A program made the translations under genes and the position numbers. From assembly GCA_937876055.1 (NCBI GenBank), contig CALEIW010000037.1, forward strand, positions 1 through 10,722: DNA of 10,722 nucleotides. The letters run 5' to 3'. Below the pieces are notes generated by a model. The model did no database searches. It worked only from the letters and a program-made list of their open reading frames with translations, and was not told the origin of the DNA. Shown in pieces: positions 6,089 to 10,722 of the stretch. The DNA is from an uncultured euryarchaeote. GTDB taxonomy: Archaea; Thermoplasmatota; Poseidoniia; Poseidoniales; Thalassarchaeaceae. The stretch's first letter is position 1. The number at the start of each line of letters is the position of its first letter.

Positions 6089-6949
6089 TCAATCGCCGAT
6101 TACTGCGATTCTAGTCCTCAAAAGAGCCAATCTCTTGTTGTGGCATCCAAGTGCAAACGAAAGCATCTCACAAAGATGAATCACCGGAATATTTGTTGAA
6201 AGTCCTGTATTTCTACCGGCTTTGCCTTGGTAAATATCGAGTACTGCTTGGGATAGGTTGCACGCGCTTACAATTAAGTCTGCACCCTCTGCTTTTGCTT
6301 CGGATAGGGCCTCAGCAGCCTGCTTCATTACCGTAGGTTCTTCTGCAAAGAGACCAGGGACACCCACACTTTGGGTCCTTGCTTCCCAACTTACTGGAGT
6401 CCCTCCCAAAGTCGAAATTACCTGCTCAAGATAATTTGGATCGTATACGTCGTCGTCGCCGCAAGCACCCTCTTGCTGTATATTTGGACCGTAGTATCCT
6501 GCGACCGTGAAATCGATTGGATTCTTGACCTTCTCTCCTAGTTTATCAAGGCCGATTTCGTCTACTAAAGCGTGTAAAATGTGGTGAATCTCTACCTCAC
6601 CAGTCATGGTTAATCCACAGGTATTCTCCAGAGTCTCATTGACTTCTTGCATGAGAATTTGGTCTGATTGTAATGCCATCAAGTCCTCTTGTAGATTTCC
6701 AGCGGTTGCAGCACATGGAGTAAGGATGTTCAGACCCTCTGCTTCTGCCATAGCAAATGTTCGAGCATTCAGAGTAAGTTGGAGTCTGCGATTTGCTTGG
6801 CGAACAATTCCTGCTCCACAACTTGTTGCACCCGGCAGGGGAACTAGAGTAATCCCCATTGCTCGGGCGAAAGACTCCATAGTCACAGCGACTTCTGGAG
6901 AACTGCTGTGAGAGACGTTTCCTGGATGATATGCATATTTTATTGCCAT
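6089..6949 (-). CDS. HdrB/SdhE-like CCG-domain protein with most cluster cysteines lost
   Basis: The 286 residues follow the two-domain layout of HdrB (heterodisulfide reductase subunit B) and SdhE/MfrE: repeated CCG domains, each normally supplying about five cysteines for a noncubane iron-sulfur cluster. The fold markers remain: YAYHPG (5-10), LPGATSCGAG (38-47), NILTPCAAT (74-82), the VEIHHILHALVDEIGL helix (119-134), VAGYYGP (149-155), ADLIVSACNLSQAVLD (223-238) and IPVIHLCEMLSFALG (254-268). The ligands are mostly gone. The first-position cysteine near residue 10 is absent, CC is SC (43-44), CxxC is C79-A-A-T, YGC is YGP155, the second CC is S-V (194-195), and CxxC is C230-N-L-S. Only C44, C79 and C230 stay in place. 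It follows the fusion gene by 9 bp with a GAGGTGAG ribosome binding site on that gene's stop. The reading frame is intact, so this is a diverged protein and not a pseudogene. Confidence 0.75.
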   Translation of the reverse strand: MAIKYAYHPGNVSHSSSPEVAVTMESFARAMGITLVPLPGATSCGAGIVRQANRRLQLTLNARTFAMAEAEGLNILTPCAATAGNLQEDLMALQSDQILMQEVNETLENTCGLTMTGEVEIHHILHALVDEIGLDKLGEKVKNPIDFTVAGYYGPNIQQEGACGDDDVYDPNYLEQVISTLGGTPVSWEARTQSVGVPGLFAEEPTVMKQAAEALSEAKAEGADLIVSACNLSQAVLDIYQGKAGRNTGLSTNIPVIHLCEMLSFALGCHNKRLALLRTRIAVIGD

Positions 6950-6958
6950 ATTCTCACC

Positions 6959-8932
6959 TCAGAACCTACCGTCTAATTCGTTGAATATCGCCACCACTTC
7001 ATGGTGATTATTCACGGATGAATTGAATTGACGTGGCATTTTTCCAATACCTGCGGGTGGAGCAATGAAAGCTAGCATATCAGTAATCATGTCACCACCC
7101 GTACGGCTAAATCCAGTCATCATTCTAGCGGTCACGCCAGATGTCACATTACCCAATAGTCCAATTGGACCCAAAACCTGACGATATAACACGGTGTCAT
7201 TGACCTTTCCACTTGACTTGAGAGTCCATGTGTACCACCAAACATGCTTACCGTGGCGCCCATTGAATGCATCGCGCTCTAAGACATGTGTTTTTGCGTC
7301 TAACAAGGCTTCTGATACGACTAATCCAGAACCATTTTGCCTACGGATACTTGCAAGGTCTGTTTCAGCCTTGATTCCATTCGAACTAGCCAATATTTCA
7401 TCAAGCCCGCTGACAGAAGAAGCAGAGGACCTAGGGTCATTCCTCCTTGCCCAAACCGACGCCAAAACTGCAGGTCCAAGGTACCCATTTGCATGTGGGA
7501 CTGCATCGGAAGATGCTTGCAATAAGGCTGGACTACCAAAGTCAGTAATTGAGTGTAAAGCGGTTGCAACATTAGGCTCCATCAATCCAATGTTTCCTTG
7601 CATGGTTGCGGTGCCTTCTCGGGTTGCGGCAACCATCCAAGGTTCGGTAGATTCTCTTCGACGCTCCATTGACCAGTGATCGACTACCAAATCTCGAATT
7701 ACATCGAATCCAGGTAACGGGTCAATTCGTAGTCTAAGTGTACCATCACGAGTTGGTGCTACCGCGTCTAGACGAACTAATCCAGGTAGCACTAAACGAC
7801 CATTTACACAAATCGCAGTAGTTGAGTCATCGGATGCACCATCACGGAATGAAAGGCTACCATCGTGAGTGCTCTTGATTGTTCTAAGTGCCTCTAACAG
7901 GCTCAAGTGACCGGGCATTGCACAGATCCATGTGTCAGAGCCGGTTGTTGCGGCCTCTGGGTCATAACGGAAGATGCTAATCTCCGCTTGAATCGACTCT
8001 GCGGAAATATCGGGTACAGTAAATCCATCTTCTCCATCGGCACCTTCATCCCCACCTGCAACGTATTCTTTGATTGCTTCCACCATATCTTCGTGGAATA
8101 CACCAGTGCCGTCGACAGCAGCCATAGCAGCCAATGAGTCCACTGCCCAAGCGGCAGCCATTGATTCGTAGTCAACATCACAGTCCACTCGATCTACAAG
8201 ACGAGTTGCCCCTAACTTCTCTAACTGCTCATCCCAATCCTTTCCGGATTCGCAGAATAATTCGTAACCTGTATCTCCAAGTGCTAGAACTGAATAATGA
8301 ACTCCATTTAGTGAACCAGGTGATGACTTCTTTGCCACCTGCCAAAGGTCTTCGGCATTATCTGGCATTTCTCCCTCTCCCCAAGTTGAACAAACGATCA
8401 GAACACGCTTCATAGCGGAAAGAGATGCGAAGTCAAAACCATCCATGTCGTAGACTGTGCCCTGAAGCCCGTAGTCTGACGCCTGCTTAGCAAACTTAGC
8501 TGCCAAGGCTTCGGAATTTCCTGATTGTGAACCGAATAGAATTGCTAAACTTCGGTCACCAGCACTCAGAAGTTGTTCTAGGTCATCTCCAGCCACCTCA
8601 ACAGTCTCTTCAACTACTGTTTCCGGCACAACTTCTTGGACTACAGCAGGTACTTCTTCCTCGACAGTAGCCTCTACTTCTCCGCCTTCTACGACGATGA
8701 TTACATCCACAGGACAGCCGTCGGCTGCATCTAGAAGATCATCTTGGAATTGGGATAGAGTCTCGGGTTTTAGAGCGGCTTTTCCTTCGTTCCTATCATA
8801 GCCGCCATCAAGGCGGACATCGGCCTTGATGTAGCAAGTGTCGTCTGTCACATGGAATACTTCTGGGAGGGTCTCTTCACATGCATCACAGGTGATACAA
8901 CCCTCTTCGATATAGACGCTGACTATAGCCAT
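6959..8932 (-). CDS. Ferredoxin-flavodoxin-SdhB/HdrC-like fusion protein with cysteine-free C-terminal half
   Basis: Four parts are visible in 657 residues. (1) Residues 1-80 are a monocluster ferredoxin with C12-x2-C15-x2-C18 and C73-P, plus an insert at about 38-60. (2) A Glu/Val/Pro-rich linker spans 81-118. (3) Residues 127-270 are a flavodoxin close to that of sulfite reductase CysJ: GSQSGNSE (134-141), CSTWGEGEMPDNA (181-193), LGDTGYELFCESGKDWD (218-234). No FAD/NAD(P)H domain follows. (4) From about 313 there is an SdhB-like region: ISIFRYDPE (318-326), SLLEALRTIK (344-353), DGSLSFR (357-363), then IDPLPGFDVIRDLVVD (403-418) and YLGPAVL (484-490). The expected [2Fe-2S] loop is GASDDSTTAIC (365-375) and the CxxCGxC block is replaced by SITDFGS (461-467). 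There is no cysteine after C375. The tail (about 556-657, with SGKVND and GKMPRQ) resembles HdrC C-termini. The first in-frame ATG is used; its upstream AGGA is very close, so initiation looks weak. The protein is probably cytoplasmic, with no transmembrane segment. Confidence 0.8.
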   Translation of the reverse strand: MAIVSVYIEEGCITCDACEETLPEVFHVTDDTCYIKADVRLDGGYDRNEGKAALKPETLSQFQDDLLDAADGCPVDVIIVVEGGEVEATVEEEVPAVVQEVVPETVVEETVEVAGDDLEQLLSAGDRSLAILFGSQSGNSEALAAKFAKQASDYGLQGTVYDMDGFDFASLSAMKRVLIVCSTWGEGEMPDNAEDLWQVAKKSSPGSLNGVHYSVLALGDTGYELFCESGKDWDEQLEKLGATRLVDRVDCDVDYESMAAAWAVDSLAAMAAVDGTGVFHEDMVEAIKEYVAGGDEGADGEDGFTVPDISAESIQAEISIFRYDPEAATTGSDTWICAMPGHLSLLEALRTIKSTHDGSLSFRDGASDDSTTAICVNGRLVLPGLVRLDAVAPTRDGTLRLRIDPLPGFDVIRDLVVDHWSMERRRESTEPWMVAATREGTATMQGNIGLMEPNVATALHSITDFGSPALLQASSDAVPHANGYLGPAVLASVWARRNDPRSSASSVSGLDEILASSNGIKAETDLASIRRQNGSGLVVSEALLDAKTHVLERDAFNGRHGKHVWWYTWTLKSSGKVNDTVLYRQVLGPIGLLGNVTSGVTARMMTGFSRTGGDMITDMLAFIAPPAGIGKMPRQFNSSVNNHHEVVAIFNELDGRF

Positions 8933-8989
8933 CTTCCTAACTCAGCCCCGATTGATGGTTGCCCCAGCGGAAAGCGATTCTTGAACTTG

Positions 8990-8999
8990 ATGTAAACTA
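8990..8999 (-). promoter_or_regulatory. Candidate TATA-like element upstream of the fusion gene
   Basis: The minus strand reads TAGTTTACAT, the most AT-rich short element between the thermosome stop and the fusion gene. It lies about 60 bases before the start codon, implying a leader of roughly 30-35 bases. The 95-bp gap, large compared with the 4-12 bp gaps inside operons here, supports a separate promoter. The match to a TATA box is only moderate. Confidence 0.25.
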
Positions 9000-9003
9000 G
9001 GGT

Positions 9004-9020
9004 TACGACCTATGGTCGTA
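9004..9020. repeat. Perfect 7-bp dyad TACGACC-TAT-GGTCGTA after the thermosome gene
   Basis: This 17-base perfect inverted repeat with a 3-base centre begins 8 bases after the thermosome stop codon and ends just upstream of the candidate TATA element of the next gene on the same strand. No T-tract follows it, so an archaeal intrinsic terminator is not indicated. It could be a binding site for a dimeric regulator of the downstream pair, or an RNA 3' hairpin protecting the thermosome mRNA. The symmetry is seen directly; the role is inference. Confidence 0.5.
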
Positions 9021-9027
9021 TTAGACC

Positions 9028-10638
9028 CTACATATCAAAGCCATCAAAGTCAGCAGGGTCGGGTCCGCCCCCACCCTTGCTGGAAATTACATCGTCAATT
9101 CTGAGAATCATTACTGCGGTCTCAGACGCACTTTGAACCGCCTGTTCAACAACTCGGCTTGGCTCGTAGACCTTGCTATCTGCCATATCCACTACTCCGC
9201 CATCGTAGACATTCACTCCATGTGAAGAGAGGCCTTCGGAATGTGCCTTTCGAAGATCAATGATTGTGTTTACTGGGTCTAATCCAGCATTCTCAGCTAG
9301 AGTTCGTGGGATAACCTCTAGAGCGCCTGCAAAGGCTTCGATAGCCATCTGTTCTCTACCACCAATTCCTTCTGCATAGGAGCGTAGGTCTCGGCTAATC
9401 GCAGCTAAAACCGATCCACCACCGGTCAAAACCGCTCCATCTTCGTGAGCCACTGCAACTACTCCCACCGCGTCGTCGAAGGCGCGGCGGATTTCATCTA
9501 CGACGTGCTCTGTACCGCCTCGAAGTAGTACGCTAACACTCTTGGCTTGAGGGCAACCAGTAATGAATACCATATCGGAATCTCCAATTTTTCGCTCTTC
9601 AACTTTTGCTGCTTTACCGAGATCTCCGTCGCTAAGGTCGTCGATATTTGTGATGATATTTCCACCAGTTGCTTTTGACAGTGCTTCCATATCACTCTTC
9701 TTTGCTCTACGGATTGCGAAAAGACCAGCCTTGGCCATGTAATGTTGAGCGAGGTCATCAATTCCCTTCTGGCAGATTACAACATTTGCGCCGCTGGCAA
9801 TGATTGTGTCAACTAGCCCTTTCAGGAAGGCCTCCTCTTCATCGAGGAATTGAGCAAGCATATTTGGATCTGTAATCTGAATCTTTGCATCTACCTCGGT
9901 CTTCTTTACTTCAATTGCGGAATTAATCAACGCAACCTTAGCACCCGCTACAGAACGAGGCATTCCTGAGTGGACTCTTTCCTTATCTAGGATAATTCCA
10001 TCCACCAACGTACTATCCTTAATTGAGCCGCCTTGCTTTTTCTCAATCTTGATGTCGTCTAAATCGACAACTACTCCATCATCAGAATCTTGCGCCACTG
10101 CCAATACTGCCCTTACGGATATATCGGCAAGGAATTCCTTAACCGCGCCTGCACTCTTTCCAGTTAATGCGGTCTTTGCGACCTCGTGTAATTTTTCTTC
10201 GTTAACCTCGATTGCATGAGCGTCGATAAGGTCAGCAGCCTTATCCGAAGCAAGCCTAAATCCTTCACAAATGACTGTTGGGTGAACGTTTTGTTCAACC
10301 AAATCTTCACTGCGCTTTAGTAATTCTCCAGCAATTACAACCGCACTAGTTGTTCCATCGAAGCAGTGTTGTTCCTGCGTCTTTGCGATTTCAATTATCA
10401 TCTTTGCAGCGGGATGTTCAATATCCATCTCTTTGAGGATTGTCGCTCCATCATTGGTGATTACAACATCACCCATAGAATCGACTAACATCTTGTCCAT
10501 GCCCTTTGGACCAAGGGTACTCCTAACGGCATCAGAAACTGCCTTTGCGGCGGCAATATTGTTGCTTTGTGCAGTCTTACCACTCGTTCTAGTCGTTCCT
10601 TCTTTGAGAATGAAAATTGGTTGTTGACCGTTGTACAT
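9028..10638 (-). CDS. thsA: Thermosome subunit (group II chaperonin, CCT-like)
   Basis: This subunit of the cytosolic double-ring archaeal chaperonin folds proteins in an ATP-driven cycle closed by a built-in lid. The 536 residues span the whole family length. Landmarks are ILKEGTTRTSGKTAQ (10-24), TLGPKGMDKMLVDS (41-54), NDGATILKEMDIEHPAAKM (62-80), FDGTTSAVVIAGELL (93-107), NVHPTVICEGFRLA (117-130), LLRGGTEHVVDEIRRAF (371-387), GGG (406-408) and IEAFAGALEVIPRTLAENAG (433-452). The nucleotide motif usually written GDGTT reads FDGTT here. D94 is kept, as is D389, which aligns with the ATPase aspartate of GroEL. The C-terminus is short (GGGGPDPADFDGFDM) and lacks a long GGM tail. A GGAG lies 11 bases before the ATG. 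The alpha/beta paralog assignment is not possible from this window. Confidence 0.95.
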   Translation of the reverse strand: MYNGQQPIFILKEGTTRTSGKTAQSNNIAAAKAVSDAVRSTLGPKGMDKMLVDSMGDVVITNDGATILKEMDIEHPAAKMIIEIAKTQEQHCFDGTTSAVVIAGELLKRSEDLVEQNVHPTVICEGFRLASDKAADLIDAHAIEVNEEKLHEVAKTALTGKSAGAVKEFLADISVRAVLAVAQDSDDGVVVDLDDIKIEKKQGGSIKDSTLVDGIILDKERVHSGMPRSVAGAKVALINSAIEVKKTEVDAKIQITDPNMLAQFLDEEEAFLKGLVDTIIASGANVVICQKGIDDLAQHYMAKAGLFAIRRAKKSDMEALSKATGGNIITNIDDLSDGDLGKAAKVEERKIGDSDMVFITGCPQAKSVSVLLRGGTEHVVDEIRRAFDDAVGVVAVAHEDGAVLTGGGSVLAAISRDLRSYAEGIGGREQMAIEAFAGALEVIPRTLAENAGLDPVNTIIDLRKAHSEGLSSHGVNVYDGGVVDMADSKVYEPSRVVEQAVQSASETAVMILRIDDVISSKGGGGPDPADFDGFDM

Positions 10639-10722
10639 AGGAAATCACGCTCCAGAATCCAGCAATCCGCCGACCCATGTGGGGGTCATAAGGCCTCGCA
10701 CACGCAGGCGCGAGCAGCCATT
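10639..10722 (-). promoter_or_regulatory. Upstream region of the thermosome gene
   Basis: No gene is visible in these 84 bases. On the minus strand, GCCTTATGA (10686-10694) is the best TATA-like element, about 50 bases before the ATG. Next to it lies an inverted repeat GACCC/GGGTC with a 6-base spacer (10672-10687), positioned between the TATA candidate and the GGAG ribosome binding site (10650-10653). Thermosome genes are commonly heat-inducible, so an operator here would be reasonable, but the symmetry is short and the claim is weak. Confidence 0.3.

Noticed and set aside
7850..8700. Sulfite reductase flavoprotein (CysJ) or a P450-type reductase, from the CysJ-like flavodoxin.
   Set aside because: The FAD- and NAD(P)H-binding domains that define those enzymes are absent; the region after the flavodoxin is SdhB-like.
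6089..8932. Pseudogenisation of the SdhB-like and HdrB-like genes.
   Set aside because: Both frames are uninterrupted, have the local ribosome binding site style or a clear first ATG, and keep many structural motifs while specifically losing cysteines. That pattern fits functional divergence better than decay.

Overview
The window looks like chromosomal DNA from a euryarchaeon, most likely of the Thermoplasmata / Marine Group II-III type. The evidence is archaeal-type ribosomal proteins in the order L3-L4-L23-L2-S19-L22, a group II chaperonin (thermosome) and a Hef-family helicase. The lineage is inferred from protein character and was not tested by phylogeny. No insertion sequence, CRISPR array, convincing tRNA or rRNA gene is visible.

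Layout. (1) Positions 1-4034, minus strand: the front of the S10/spc-type ribosomal protein operon, read right to left as uL3, uL4, uL23, uL2, uS19, uL22. Genes are 4-12 bp apart. Nearly every Shine-Dalgarno (GAGGTGA or GGAG type) overlaps or touches the stop codon of the gene before it, so translation is probably coupled. The operon continues past the left edge. (2) Positions 4035-4328: a gene-free divergent region. It holds a probable promoter and a long structured leader for the ribosomal operon, plus a probable leaderless promoter for the helicase. (3) Positions 4329-6086, plus strand: a Hef/FANCM-type helicase without the XPF-like nuclease half and with a PIP-box-like C-terminus. (4) Positions 6089-8932, minus strand: a two-gene unit. 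The first gene is a 657-residue fusion of a monocluster ferredoxin, a CysJ-like flavodoxin, an SdhB-like region and an HdrC-like tail. The second is an HdrB/SdhE-like protein. Both are recognisable relatives of iron-sulfur electron-transfer subunits that have lost nearly all the cysteines that should bind the clusters. (5) Positions 9028-10638, minus strand: a thermosome subunit, with its upstream region at the right edge.

The ribosomal genes, helicase and chaperonin are housekeeping genes. The unusual part is the two-gene unit in (4). An SdhB/HdrC-like protein and its usual HdrB/SdhE-like partner appear to have lost their iron-sulfur chemistry together, while an intact ferredoxin-flavodoxin pair is fused to the front. 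I know of no described system with this composition. Its function cannot be read from the sequence.
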